NCBI GenBank assembly: GCA_038530575.1
Contig: JBCBCP010000017.1
Coordinates: forward strand, 1-57,636
Source: JBCBCP01 sp038530575
GTDB taxonomy: Bacteria > Pseudomonadota > Alphaproteobacteria > Rhodobacterales > Rhodobacteraceae
Direction: 5' to 3'
Length of the DNA stretch: 57,636 nucleotides
Position 1 is the stretch's first letter, and the number at the start of each line of letters is the position of its first letter. Positions 1-8,262 of the stretch are shown here, piece after piece. The notes beneath the pieces were generated by a model that was given only the letters and a program-made list of their open reading frames with translations, was not told where the DNA came from and did not search any database. Position numbers and translations under genes: made by a program.

Positions 1-315
1 GACCTGATCTATGAAGGCGGCATCGCGAACATGAACTACTCGATCTCCAACACGGCGGAGTATGGCGAGTATGTCTCAGGCCCGCGCGTGCTTCCGTACG
101 ACGAGACGAAGGCGCGCATGAAAGCGATCCTCACGGACATCCAGACCGGCAAGTTCGTGCGTGACTTCATGCAGGAAAACGCGGTCGGCCAGCCCTTCTT
201 CAAAGGTACACGCCGCATGAATGATGCGCACCAGATCGAGGAAGTCGGCGAGACGCTGCGCGGCATGATGCCGTGGATCAGCGACGGCAAGATGGTCGAC
301 AAGGCCAAGAACTGA
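1..315 (+). CDS. ilvC: Ketol-acid reductoisomerase, C-terminal part (cut by window edge)
   Basis: The reading frame is open from base 1 and ends at TGA 313-315, so only the last 104 residues are present. They match the helical C-terminal domain of class I ketol-acid reductoisomerase: the stretch YEGGIANMNYSISNTAEYGE carries the metal-binding and substrate-binding region, followed by the usual GPRV and the FMQEN / RRMNDAHQIEEVG segments. The enzyme makes dihydroxy-isovalerate or dihydroxy-methylvalerate from acetohydroxyacids with NADPH, the second common step of branched-chain amino acid synthesis, in the cytoplasm. A hairpin terminator follows directly. The start and the Rossmann domain lie outside the window. 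Confidence 0.95.
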   Translation, partial: DLIYEGGIANMNYSISNTAEYGEYVSGPRVLPYDETKARMKAILTDIQTGKFVRDFMQENAVGQPFFKGTRRMNDAHQIEEVGETLRGMMPWISDGKMVDKAKN

Positions 316-328
316 CCCCTTAAACGCG

Positions 329-355
329 AACGGCCCGCCACACGGGCGGGCCGTT
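329..355 (+). terminator. Hairpin terminator after ilvC
   Basis: An 11-bp perfect inverted repeat (AACGGCCCGCC / GGCGGGCCGTT, 5-base loop) begins 13 bases after the ilvC stop. It is strongly GC-rich but has only a short TT after the stem, so it may be a bidirectional or partly Rho-assisted terminator between ilvC and the convergent small gene at 374-547. Confidence 0.7.
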
Positions 356-373
356 CAAGCAAAACCGGCGAAC

Positions 374-547
374 TTAGACGTCGACGGGCTTGCCGGTGCT
401 CGACTTGTCTGCGGCAAGCGTAGATTTACCGGCGTTCGGATCATCCATGCGTTCTTCTATCTCTGCCTTGCTGCGCAGAGCAAAGAACAGGACTGCGCCG
501 AAGGTGATCATGGCAAGTGTGATAATGCCGATATACTCGATGCTCAT
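374..547 (-). CDS. Small single-pass membrane protein, unknown function
   Basis: A 57-residue protein beginning MSIEYIGIITLAMITFGAVL. I chose this ATG (547) rather than the one 27 bases upstream because GGAGACGA lies at correct spacing before it. Residues 4-25 form one hydrophobic helix. The rest is a polar tail with RSKAEIEERMDD and a low-complexity end rich in Lys, Ser and Thr. The topology suggests an inner-membrane protein with a cytoplasmic tail. It lies between ilvC (convergent) and a DMT transporter (divergent). I do not recognise the family and assign no function. Confidence 0.6.
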   Translation of the reverse strand: MSIEYIGIITLAMITFGAVLFFALRSKAEIEERMDDPNAGKSTLAADKSSTGKPVDV

Positions 548-614
548 TGTCGTCTCCATTTTGGTTGCGTTCACCCTTTCAACGCCCCGGCAACTGCCCT
601 AGTTCCCACTGCGC

Positions 615-1532
615 ATGACGCAGCCCCGTATCACTGCCGCCTCCTGGGCGATGATTGCCGCACTGGGGCTGACTTGGGGTGGCACCTTTCTGGTCACGGA
701 ATTGGGGCTTCAGGGGCTAACGCCTTTCTGGCTTGCAGCCGGGCGGATCGGATTTGCAGCCATCGTTATGATCGTAGTTTGGCGATTGCGCGGCAGCGCG
801 CTGTTTGTCGACGCGCCCTCACGCAGTGTCCGCGCTGCCCTCCTTGCCATCGGCGCATTTTCAACAGCAATCCCGTTCTGCCTTCTGGCATGGGGGCAAC
901 AATACGTCACCGCTGGATTTGCAGGCGTGTCGATGGCTTCGGTCGCGCTGATTGTGCTCCCGCTCAGCCATGTCTTTGTGCCGGGAGAGCGCATGACCCT
1001 GCGCCGCACGGCCGGGTTTGTCATCGGATTTGCAGGCGTCTGCGTGCTGATCGGCGGCGCGGCGCTCGACAGTACCGGGGCCGCGCTTGAGACCTTTGGC
1101 CGGATGGCCTGTGTCGGGGCCGCGTGCTGCTACGGGGTGTCTTCGATCCTGATGCGCCGCCTGCCGCCGGTCGATCCTATCGGGCTGGCAACCGTAATCC
1201 TGATCATCGCCGCCGCGATCGTCGTGCCCCTTGCCATCATCATCGAAGGTCGGCCCCCTCTGCCCGACGCCCGCACGCTGTGGATAGTGGCCTTCCTTGG
1301 CCTTGTGCCGACCGCAGCGGCGAACTTTCTGCGGGTCATGGTGATCCGCACGGCGGGACCGGTCTTTATGTCGCTGACAAATTACCAAGTCCCGCTGTGG
1401 TCGGTCCTGCTGGGCGCGTGGCTCTTGGACGAGCCCTTGCCGCCCACCTTGCTGACCGCGATGGCGCTTATCCTGAGCGGCGTTGCGCTCAGCCAGCTTG
1501 GCGCACTCCGGCGCCTTTTCAGGCCCGCCTAA
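615..1532 (+). CDS. DMT-superfamily (EamA) transporter
   Basis: A 305-residue protein made of about ten hydrophobic helices in two repeated halves, the usual layout of EamA drug/metabolite transporters: half one begins WAMIAALGLTWGGTFLVTEL, and half two ends with the typical EP/GA segment (LLGAWLLDEPLPPTLL) and a hydrophobic last helix. Such proteins sit in the inner membrane and usually export amino acids or metabolites; the substrate cannot be read from sequence. No clear Shine-Dalgarno precedes the ATG. Its last 4 bases overlap the end of convergent glmM. It is one of four EamA-type genes in this window. Confidence 0.85.
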   Translation: MTQPRITAASWAMIAALGLTWGGTFLVTELGLQGLTPFWLAAGRIGFAAIVMIVVWRLRGSALFVDAPSRSVRAALLAIGAFSTAIPFCLLAWGQQYVTAGFAGVSMASVALIVLPLSHVFVPGERMTLRRTAGFVIGFAGVCVLIGGAALDSTGAALETFGRMACVGAACCYGVSSILMRRLPPVDPIGLATVILIIAAAIVVPLAIIIEGRPPLPDARTLWIVAFLGLVPTAAANFLRVMVIRTAGPVFMSLTNYQVPLWSVLLGAWLLDEPLPPTLLTAMALILSGVALSQLGALRRLFRPA

Positions 1533-2881
1533 GCGGTTTGGCGCACGGCATTCTCAACGGCGCTTACGACGTGGCTCACAGCTTCCTCCAGGATGACCGG
1601 ATCTTCGCTTTCGGCCATCACCCGAACGAGCGGTTCTGTTCCCGATTTTCGGATCAGCAGCCGCCCGTTGCCCACCAGTTGGCCCTCCGCTTCGGCAATG
1701 GCCGCCTGCACGGCTGCGTCCTTCAGGGGGACCTGGCCCGCACCAAAACGCACGTTGCGCAGCAGTTGCGGCACCGGGTCGAACTGGTGCAGCAGCTCCG
1801 ACGCCTTGCGCCCGCTGCGCACGATCTCTGCCAGAAAGGCTAGCGCAGCCATCAGCCCGTCGCCCGTCGTGGCGTGGTCAGTCATCACGATGTGACCAGA
1901 TTGCTCCCCGCCCAGATTGAACCCGCCCGCGCGCATCTTTTCCACGACATACCGGTCGCCAACCTTCGTCCGCTCCAGCCGCAAACCGAGCCCTTGGGCA
2001 AAGCGTTCAAGGCCAAGGTTGCTCATCACCGTCGCCACAAGTGCGCCGCCTTTCAGGTTACCATCCCCCGCCAACCGCGCCGCAAGAAGCGCCATAAGCT
2101 GATCACCGTCCCCGATCGCACCGGTCTCATCCACCAAAATCACGCGGTCCGCATCGCCATCAAGACAGATGCCCACATCCGCGCCATGCGCAACCACCGT
2201 CTGTGCCGCGACATCGGGATGCGTAGACCCGCACCCTTCGTTGATGTTGTGCCCGTTTGGCTCCACCCCGATAGGGATCACGGTGGCGCCCAGTTCGAAC
2301 AGCGCCTCGGGCGCGACCCGGTGCGCGGCGCCGTTGGCACAGTCGATCACCACCTTCAAACCATCAAGCCGCATCTGGCGCGGGAAGGTCGACTTGACGC
2401 GTTCAAGGTAGCGGAACCGGCTGTCGTCGATCCGTTTGGCACGCCCGATTTCGCGCGCGGCGATCAACTCGACACCGCCGGAAACCAGCGCCTCAATCTC
2501 AGCCTCGGCAGCATCAGACAGCTTGAAGCCATCGGGGCCAAAAAACTTGATACCGTTGTCATGCGCCGGGTTGTGGCTGGCAGAAATCATCACGCCCAGA
2601 TCGGCGCGCATCGAGCGGGTCAAAAGGCCAACCGCCGGCGTCGGCAAGGGGCCCATGAAAAAGACGTTCATGCCGGTACTCATCAGGCCCGCGCCTAGTG
2701 CACTTTCGAACATGTAACCTGATCGGCGCGTGTCCTTGCCGATCACCACGCGATGTTCGCCCGCATCCCCGCGCTTGAAATACTGGCCCACCGCTGCCCC
2801 GATCCGCAGCGCATTTTCCGCGGTCATCGGCGCAATATTTGCCGTCCCGCGGACCCCATCGGTTCCGAATAATTTGGTCAT
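1529..2881 (-). CDS. glmM: Phosphoglucosamine mutase
   Basis: A 450-residue protein, the normal length for GlmM, which interconverts glucosamine-6-phosphate and glucosamine-1-phosphate on the way to UDP-GlcNAc for peptidoglycan and LPS. All four signature loops are visible: the phospho-serine loop MISASHNP with Ser102, the Mg loop LDGDADRV, the sugar loop GGEQSGH and the phosphate loop RKSGTEPLVRVM. The start chosen is ATG 2881 (MTKLFGTDGVRG), preceded by AAGG and overlapping the folP stop as ATGA. An ATG 30 bases upstream would add residues unlike the family. The folB-folP-glmM order suggests one transcript. Confidence 0.97.
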   Translation of the reverse strand: MTKLFGTDGVRGTANIAPMTAENALRIGAAVGQYFKRGDAGEHRVVIGKDTRRSGYMFESALGAGLMSTGMNVFFMGPLPTPAVGLLTRSMRADLGVMISASHNPAHDNGIKFFGPDGFKLSDAAEAEIEALVSGGVELIAAREIGRAKRIDDSRFRYLERVKSTFPRQMRLDGLKVVIDCANGAAHRVAPEALFELGATVIPIGVEPNGHNINEGCGSTHPDVAAQTVVAHGADVGICLDGDADRVILVDETGAIGDGDQLMALLAARLAGDGNLKGGALVATVMSNLGLERFAQGLGLRLERTKVGDRYVVEKMRAGGFNLGGEQSGHIVMTDHATTGDGLMAALAFLAEIVRSGRKASELLHQFDPVPQLLRNVRFGAGQVPLKDAAVQAAIAEAEGQLVGNGRLLIRKSGTEPLVRVMAESEDPVILEEAVSHVVSAVENAVRQTA

Positions 2882-3879
2882 GCCTTGGTTTCTGACACGC
2901 TGGCTTGCCACAGGGCAATGGCCTGCACGTGTCCCGTGACATCATGGGCGCGAATTAGCTGAATGCCTTGGCCGAGGGCGCCCAGCGCGACGGCCATAGA
3001 CCCTGCATCCCGGTCCGCCGGGGCGTCCGCGCCACCGATGCGCCCGATAAACCCCTTGCGCGACACACCCAGCAAAATCGGCACGCCAAGCCCGTGAAAC
3101 AGGCTCAAACGGGTCAAAATGGCGAGGTTATGCGCCTGCGTCTTGCCAAAGCCAATGCCCGGATCGGCGATAATTTGGGTGATGCCCAAGGCTCGAAGTG
3201 CCGTAATCCGTGCGGCGAGGAAGTCGTACACATCCAGTAACACATTGTCATATCGCGGGTCGTTCTGCATCGTCGCCGGATCGCCCTGAGCATGCATGAC
3301 GCAGACCGGCACGGCCCGCGCGGCGCAAAGCGGGGCAAGATCGGAATCAAAAGTAAAGCCGGACACGTCGTTCACGATATTCGCCCCTGCCTCAAGCGCG
3401 GCCTCTGCCACCACGGCCTTGCGGGTGTCGATAGACACGGGCGCGCGCAATCCGCGGTCTCTTAGCGCGGCGATCAGGGGCGCGGTTCGCGCAATTTCGA
3501 TCTCTGGCGGTACGATCTGCGCACCGGGCCGCGTCGACTCGCCACCGATATCGAGGATGTCCGCGCCGCCCAGCGTTTCAACATGGGCAAGGCTCGCCGG
3601 CATATCGCGCCCACCATCGGAAAAACTGTCAGGCGTGGCGTTCACAACACCCATCACGCGCGGCGCGCTCCAATCGACGCCCGCAATTGGCATGCGGGGC
3701 ACAGTCCACGCATCGCGCCAAGACGCGGGGACGCTGCCAATCGAAACGACCTTCGGCGGCGCGTCCCGGCGCAGATGTTCAGCGTGCGTAGCCCAGCTCC
3801 AGCCGCCAGCGAGAGGGAGCGCATCCGAAGGCTGCGCGACACCAACTTGCGGCAAAGGGCGGTAATAATCGGCGGTCAA
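2878..3879 (-). CDS. folP: Dihydropteroate synthase
   Basis: A 333-residue protein carrying the TIM-barrel motifs of dihydropteroate synthase in order: GVVNATPDSFSDGG, DIGGESTRPGA, SIDTRKA, NDVSG, VMHAQGDPATMQ, DPGIGFGKT and GVSRKGFIG. It joins 7,8-dihydropterin pyrophosphate to p-aminobenzoate in folate synthesis and is the sulfonamide target. The barrel starts near residue 78. The N-terminal 75 residues (YYRPLPQVG...) are an extension of unknown role. The start is TTG 3879, which overlaps the folB stop as TTGA, so translational coupling to folB is likely. Confidence 0.95.
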   Translation of the reverse strand: MTADYYRPLPQVGVAQPSDALPLAGGWSWATHAEHLRRDAPPKVVSIGSVPASWRDAWTVPRMPIAGVDWSAPRVMGVVNATPDSFSDGGRDMPASLAHVETLGGADILDIGGESTRPGAQIVPPEIEIARTAPLIAALRDRGLRAPVSIDTRKAVVAEAALEAGANIVNDVSGFTFDSDLAPLCAARAVPVCVMHAQGDPATMQNDPRYDNVLLDVYDFLAARITALRALGITQIIADPGIGFGKTQAHNLAILTRLSLFHGLGVPILLGVSRKGFIGRIGGADAPADRDAGSMAVALGALGQGIQLIRAHDVTGHVQAIALWQASVSETKA

Positions 3880-4793
3880 AGGGCTGCTGCACCTTCGGAC
3901 ACGGCCCGCAGTGGCACGGAGGCGTCCTGGGGCAGGTCAGCGCCGATTACCAACAGTTCGGATGCCTCCAACGTGGCCGCGAACCACGCCGCCAGCGCCA
4001 CCGCATCGCGCGGCTGCGCAGACGGCCCATCGACCGCATCCAGCACAATCTTGGACGGGGCCCAAACGCAGGTCTGACCATTTTTCATCGCCCAGTCGAG
4101 CTCTGTACGGGTGGAGACCACGACGCAGCGCGCATCCCGGCTCGCCAGCAGCCAGGCGTTCTGTTCGATGGCGAGAAGGTCAATGCGCCGCTGGGTCCAT
4201 TTGTGCCCGGTCTGCGGTGCAGGCATTTCCGGTGCGCCGACGCAGATGACCAAGGGCTGACCATCTGCAAGCAACTGGTCGATCCACCCACCCAAATGAG
4301 CCGAGCCAATGGCTGCGTTCGACAAATAAACAAGCTGAGGATGAGGCGCATCGTCCTCTGCTGGCGCCGCCTCTTCCGGGGCGCGGCGGCGTACGATCTC
4401 GACGCCAAGCGCACCGGGCCCTCGGTCCAGCTTTTCGATGCGGACAAACGCCCGGATGGCCTGCGGCTCTAGAAGGATGCGATCGGCAACGCGTTCGGCC
4501 AACGTCTCCAGAAGGTTCAGCCGCTCGTCGGCTAGTTCGGCCGCGATAGCCTCAGTGACCTTGTCATAGCTGAGGATTCGGTCGACGTCGTCATCGATCG
4601 GACCGGTGAGCGGCTGCACCTCAACCGCGATATTGAAACGGATGCGCTGCGTGACGCCACGCTCTGCCTGAAACGCGCCAATCTCGACGTCAACCACATG
4701 GTCACGAACCGATATTCTGTCCAGTGGTGTTGAGGCCGTTGCTGCCGCGCGTCCCTCAGGGTGCGCGAATGCCAGATGAACTTCCGATGCCAT
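3876..4793 (-). CDS. folB: Dihydroneopterin aldolase with C-terminal amino-acid-kinase-like domain
   Basis: A 305-residue protein, about 2.5 times the usual FolB length. Residues 25-135 are a FolB domain: DRISVRDHVVDVEIGAFQAE with Glu44, ILSYDKVTEAI, LLETLAERVADRIL and the conserved Lys121 in RIEKLD. It would cleave dihydroneopterin to 6-hydroxymethyl-dihydropterin. Residues 150-305 form a second domain with LVICVGAP, then a helix RRIDLLAIEQNAWLLAS, then TCVWAPSKIVL, then ALAAWFAATLEASELLVIG. That pattern resembles the amino-acid-kinase-like proteins linked to pterin/furan cofactor pathways, but this is inference. ATG 4793 is preferred because the FolB domain begins soon after it; upstream in-frame sequence looks non-coding. 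It is coupled to folP by TTGA. Confidence 0.85.
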   Translation of the reverse strand: MASEVHLAFAHPEGRAAATASTPLDRISVRDHVVDVEIGAFQAERGVTQRIRFNIAVEVQPLTGPIDDDVDRILSYDKVTEAIAAELADERLNLLETLAERVADRILLEPQAIRAFVRIEKLDRGPGALGVEIVRRRAPEEAAPAEDDAPHPQLVYLSNAAIGSAHLGGWIDQLLADGQPLVICVGAPEMPAPQTGHKWTQRRIDLLAIEQNAWLLASRDARCVVVSTRTELDWAMKNGQTCVWAPSKIVLDAVDGPSAQPRDAVALAAWFAATLEASELLVIGADLPQDASVPLRAVSEGAAAL

Positions 4794-4881
4794 AGAACCC
4801 CCGGTCTGATCCGTGCCCGCGCTATCGCATGAGCGGGGGCCTTGTAGACGTGCGGGCGCGGCGCGCCAAGGCGCAAAAACG

Positions 4882-5505
4882 TCAGTTCGACGCAGTTCGG
4901 AACGTGTGACGGTAGAAGATGTGCACGCCAATCCGCGCGGTGCGGGTGTAAACCCGGCTCCAATTGGGGCGCACAGCCGTCGTGTGGTAATGCGTTGCGC
5001 CCTTGGTGAGGGCGGGCGCCTTGCCGTCCATCGCCGCCCGCGCCACCTTGGCCACCCGCTCAAACGCGCGCGGCTCAGAAATGCGCTCAGCCCGGCCATC
5101 GCACGTGTAAGTGAACTGGCATTGGTACCGTTTACCCGTACCCTGATTGATCACGCCGCAGATCGAGCCGGGAAAGCGTGCAGATTTCACCCGGTTAAGG
5201 ATCACTTCGGCCACGGCAAACTGGCCCTTTACCGTCTCGCCTCGCGCTTCGAAATACAGCGCCTCGCTCAGGCAGCGCCAGTGTTCATCCCCTTGAGCAC
5301 GAGGCTGCGCATCAAGCCAGGCCGAGGTGAAGGACAGTCCGCTGTGGGATGTGCCCGGCTCTGTGATCATGTCCTGAAGCCGCTGACGGCTAAGCCCTTT
5401 GAGCCCCTGACGTTCCACTTTCATCAGCGCCTCTGCCGTGTCTGCCTTGGCAGAAACGGGCGCCAGCACACCAAGCACCATCAGCAAGGACACAAAAAAA
5501 CGCAT
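4882..5505 (-). CDS. Cell wall hydrolase, SleB/Hydrolase_2 family, secreted
   Basis: A 207-residue protein with a clear signal peptide (MRFFVSLLMVLGVLAPVSAKA). Residues about 90-205 match the SleB/CwlJ-type hydrolase domain: CLSEALYFEARGE, with the likely catalytic Glu in ALYFEARGE, then AVAEVILNRVKS, PGSICGVINQ, CQFTYTCDG and GATHYHTTAVRPNW. The family cleaves peptidoglycan glycan strands, so a periplasmic remodelling role is likely. The start at ATG 5505 is chosen because it places the signal peptide at the N-terminus. It sits downstream of ppdK on the same strand with a 100-base gap. Confidence 0.88.
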   Translation of the reverse strand: MRFFVSLLMVLGVLAPVSAKADTAEALMKVERQGLKGLSRQRLQDMITEPGTSHSGLSFTSAWLDAQPRAQGDEHWRCLSEALYFEARGETVKGQFAVAEVILNRVKSARFPGSICGVINQGTGKRYQCQFTYTCDGRAERISEPRAFERVAKVARAAMDGKAPALTKGATHYHTTAVRPNWSRVYTRTARIGVHIFYRHTFRTASN

Positions 5506-5607
5506 GAAATAACCGCAAATTGTTTCGATCGCGGTCAGATAGACCAGCAAAGGCTTTACGTCCAGTTGACGTTCCGCCGCGTCGCGGCACATTTCAACAT
5601 CTCGATA

Positions 5608-8163
5608 TCAAGCTTGTGCCGGGTCGTTTATCTTGTGGTTGATGGACAGCTGCGCCGCAGCCAAGCGCGCCACAGGCACCCGAAACGGCGAGCAGCTGAC
5701 GTAATCGAAGCCAGCAGCACGACAAAACGCTATCGATTCGGGGTTGCCGCCATGCTCTCCACAGATTGACAGCGTCAGCCCCGGCTGTGCCGCCCGGCCC
5801 CGCTCCGCCCCGATCTTCAGAAGCTCGCCGACCCCGTCCGTATCAAGCACATGGAATGGGTCTTCGGCAAAGACCTCCTGCCGAACATAATCGGACATGA
5901 AACGACCCGCATCGTCACGGCTGAGGCCGTAGGTCATTTGCGTCAGATCGTTGGTTCCAAAAGACAGAAACGCGCAATGATCAGCAAATTCGCCGGCACG
6001 TAGCGCAGCGCGCGGGGTCTCGACCATAACACCAAGGCGGTAATCAAACTCAGCGTCTCGTTCTGCCCGAACGGCGGCTGCAATCGCGTCGATGCTTGCG
6101 CGGACAAGTTCCACCTCGCGCTTGGCAGAAACCAGCGGAATCATGATTTCGGGCACGACCGGGTCGCCGTCGCGGCTGGCGTCGATCGTAGCCTCGAAGA
6201 TCGCCCGCGCCTGCATTTCATAGATTTCGGGGACCGTTACGCCAAGCCGCACACCTCGCAGGCCCAGCATGGGGTTGTATTCCATCATTGCCTCGATCCG
6301 CCGTGTCACCTCCGGCAGCGGAAGATCCAGCGCATCGGCCAGCTCCCGGTGGCCGGATTTCTGCGTTGGCAAAAATTCGTGCAGAGGCGGGTCGAACAGG
6401 CGAATGCAGACGGGCTGCCCCTGCATGATGCGGAACAGCTGGGTGAAGTCGTCACGCTGCATCGGCAGGAGCTGCTCGAGAGAGGCCCGCCGCCCATCGG
6501 CGGTCTCGGCAAAGATCATCTCACGCATCACACGAAGACGGCCCTGTTCGAAAAACATGTGCTCGGTCCGGCACAGGCCAATGCCCTGAGCACTGAAGTT
6601 GCGGGCGGTCTGCGCATCGGCGGGCGTGTCGGCGTTGGCGCGCACCTTGATGTCGCGGGCGGCATCAGCCCAGTCCATCAGGTCCTGGAACGCATCATCC
6701 AGCGCGGCCTCCTGCGTTTCGGGCGCACCCAGAAGCACCTCGCCCGACGCGCCGTCTATGGTCACCACGTCGCCTTCGCCCAGCACGCGGCCATCGGCGG
6801 TCAACAGTTGTTTCTTGCTCGTCTGGAACCGCATGTCGGCCACGCCCACCACGCAGGGCAGGCCGATCCCGCGGCCAATCACGGCGGCATGGCTGGTGAT
6901 GCCGCCACGTTCGGTCACAACCCCCTTGGCCGCGTGCATGCCGCGCACGTCCTCAGGCGAGGTTTCGCGGCGGACCAGGATGCAGTCCTCACCCCGCGCG
7001 GCGCTGGCCTGCGCTTCGGCCGCCGAAAAGACGATCCGGCCCGTCGCGGCGCCGGGACTGGCGGCAATGCCCCGCCCCAACACGTCACGGGGCGCACCCG
7101 GGGCGATCTGGCGGTGCAAAAGGCTGCTGAGCGCCCGCGGCTCGATCCGCATGATCGCCTCTTCACGCGTGATGATATCATCACGGGCCAGCTGCACTGC
7201 AATGCGCACCGCTGCCCGCGCGCCTCGGGCGACACGTACCCCGTCGAGGATGTGCAGCCGCCCATTTTCGATCGTGAACTCGACTTCCATTTCCTCGCGC
7301 AGGCGGCGGCGCATCAGGCGGGCATAATCGACAAGCGCGGCGAAAACCTCAGGGAGATCATCCTCAAGCGATGGGCCACGTGGGTCCCGCGTGAGGTAAA
7401 TTGCCTCAGCGCCGCCAGACAACGCCTCGCGGCCCTGGCCCTGCCGCAGGTAGCGACCCGTGACCTGCCCTCGGCCCGTGGACGAGCTGACAAGCTGCAA
7501 AACGCCCGCCCCGTTCTCTCCGGTCGTTCCGACCCCAAGCGCCATCTGCTGCACCACAAGGCCGAGACCAGCATCCGCAGGCGCCCCCTTGGCCATGCGC
7601 AAGAGCCGGGCCGAGGTGCCTTCCCAGGCGCGCGCCATCGACCTCAGAACCCCGCCAAGCTGTGCGCCGCGATCCTGCGGGAACGCCTCCTCCATCTCTT
7701 CGGCGTAGGCCCGCAGGCAAGCATCCAGCGCGACCTCGTCTGTGGCCCATGCCCCTTCGAACAGGTCGGGATCAAGCCGCGCAACGCCCACTGCGTAGGC
7801 TTGCACGAAGCGCAGATAGATCAGCGTGGACGCTTCGCGGCCGATCCGGTCGGACAGGGCCGCGTGGCGCGCCTCGTTCATGCCGATGTTCAAGACAGCA
7901 CCGGGCCCGCCCCAATCGGGGTCTTCGGACGACGGACGCACACACAAGAGCGCATCATCCGGAAATTGCGCCTCAATGGCCGCGATATCAGGCAGCGCCC
8001 CGGTGGCAATTTCGTGCACCGAACCGAAGCTCAGCGCGACGGTCGGCGGCACTGGCAAGTCCAGCCGCACCAGCCGCTGCAAGCACTTGGCCCGCCCGCC
8101 ATGGGTTGCGGTAGTGATCGGCGCGTCTGGCGCGACAAGCGTGGTGTCCGGGTTGTTCTGCAC
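5608..8163 (-). CDS. ppdK: Pyruvate phosphate dikinase-like PEP-utilising enzyme
   Basis: An 851-residue protein. The swivelling domain has the phospho-histidine motif GGITSHAAVIGRG (His425). The C-terminal PEP/pyruvate barrel is intact: GLCRTEHMFFEQ, VCIRLFDPPLHEFLP, VETPRAAL, FGTNDLTQMTYGLSRDDAGRF and the catalytic-cysteine motif CGEHGG. The N-terminal ATP-grasp half is much less conserved: the segment aligning with the PPDK nucleotide-site motif LQTRNGKRTA reads LDGVRVARGA, and the lysine of GGKGANL reads Arg. The classical enzyme converts PEP, AMP and PPi to pyruvate and ATP; whether this one still uses ATP is doubtful. It follows glyS on the same strand. Confidence 0.85.
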   Translation of the reverse strand: MQNNPDTTLVAPDAPITTATHGGRAKCLQRLVRLDLPVPPTVALSFGSVHEIATGALPDIAAIEAQFPDDALLCVRPSSEDPDWGGPGAVLNIGMNEARHAALSDRIGREASTLIYLRFVQAYAVGVARLDPDLFEGAWATDEVALDACLRAYAEEMEEAFPQDRGAQLGGVLRSMARAWEGTSARLLRMAKGAPADAGLGLVVQQMALGVGTTGENGAGVLQLVSSSTGRGQVTGRYLRQGQGREALSGGAEAIYLTRDPRGPSLEDDLPEVFAALVDYARLMRRRLREEMEVEFTIENGRLHILDGVRVARGARAAVRIAVQLARDDIITREEAIMRIEPRALSSLLHRQIAPGAPRDVLGRGIAASPGAATGRIVFSAAEAQASAARGEDCILVRRETSPEDVRGMHAAKGVVTERGGITSHAAVIGRGIGLPCVVGVADMRFQTSKKQLLTADGRVLGEGDVVTIDGASGEVLLGAPETQEAALDDAFQDLMDWADAARDIKVRANADTPADAQTARNFSAQGIGLCRTEHMFFEQGRLRVMREMIFAETADGRRASLEQLLPMQRDDFTQLFRIMQGQPVCIRLFDPPLHEFLPTQKSGHRELADALDLPLPEVTRRIEAMMEYNPMLGLRGVRLGVTVPEIYEMQARAIFEATIDASRDGDPVVPEIMIPLVSAKREVELVRASIDAIAAAVRAERDAEFDYRLGVMVETPRAALRAGEFADHCAFLSFGTNDLTQMTYGLSRDDAGRFMSDYVRQEVFAEDPFHVLDTDGVGELLKIGAERGRAAQPGLTLSICGEHGGNPESIAFCRAAGFDYVSCSPFRVPVARLAAAQLSINHKINDPAQA

Positions 8164-8180
8164 GGTGATCTGTTCGGGGC

Positions 8181-8202
8181 GCGGCCTTGGTTAAGTGGCC
8201 GC
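8181..8202. other. Inverted repeat between glyS and the ppdK-like gene
   Basis: GCGGCC and GGCCGC flank a 10-base loop just upstream of the ppdK-like start. There is no T-run on either side, so it may be an RNA hairpin in the glyS-ppdK leader rather than a terminator. Confidence 0.3.
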
Positions 8203-8262
8203 AGGATATGCAAGTTCCGCGCCCCGGCAAGGGGGCTGCATGTCACAGGACATTACATCACA

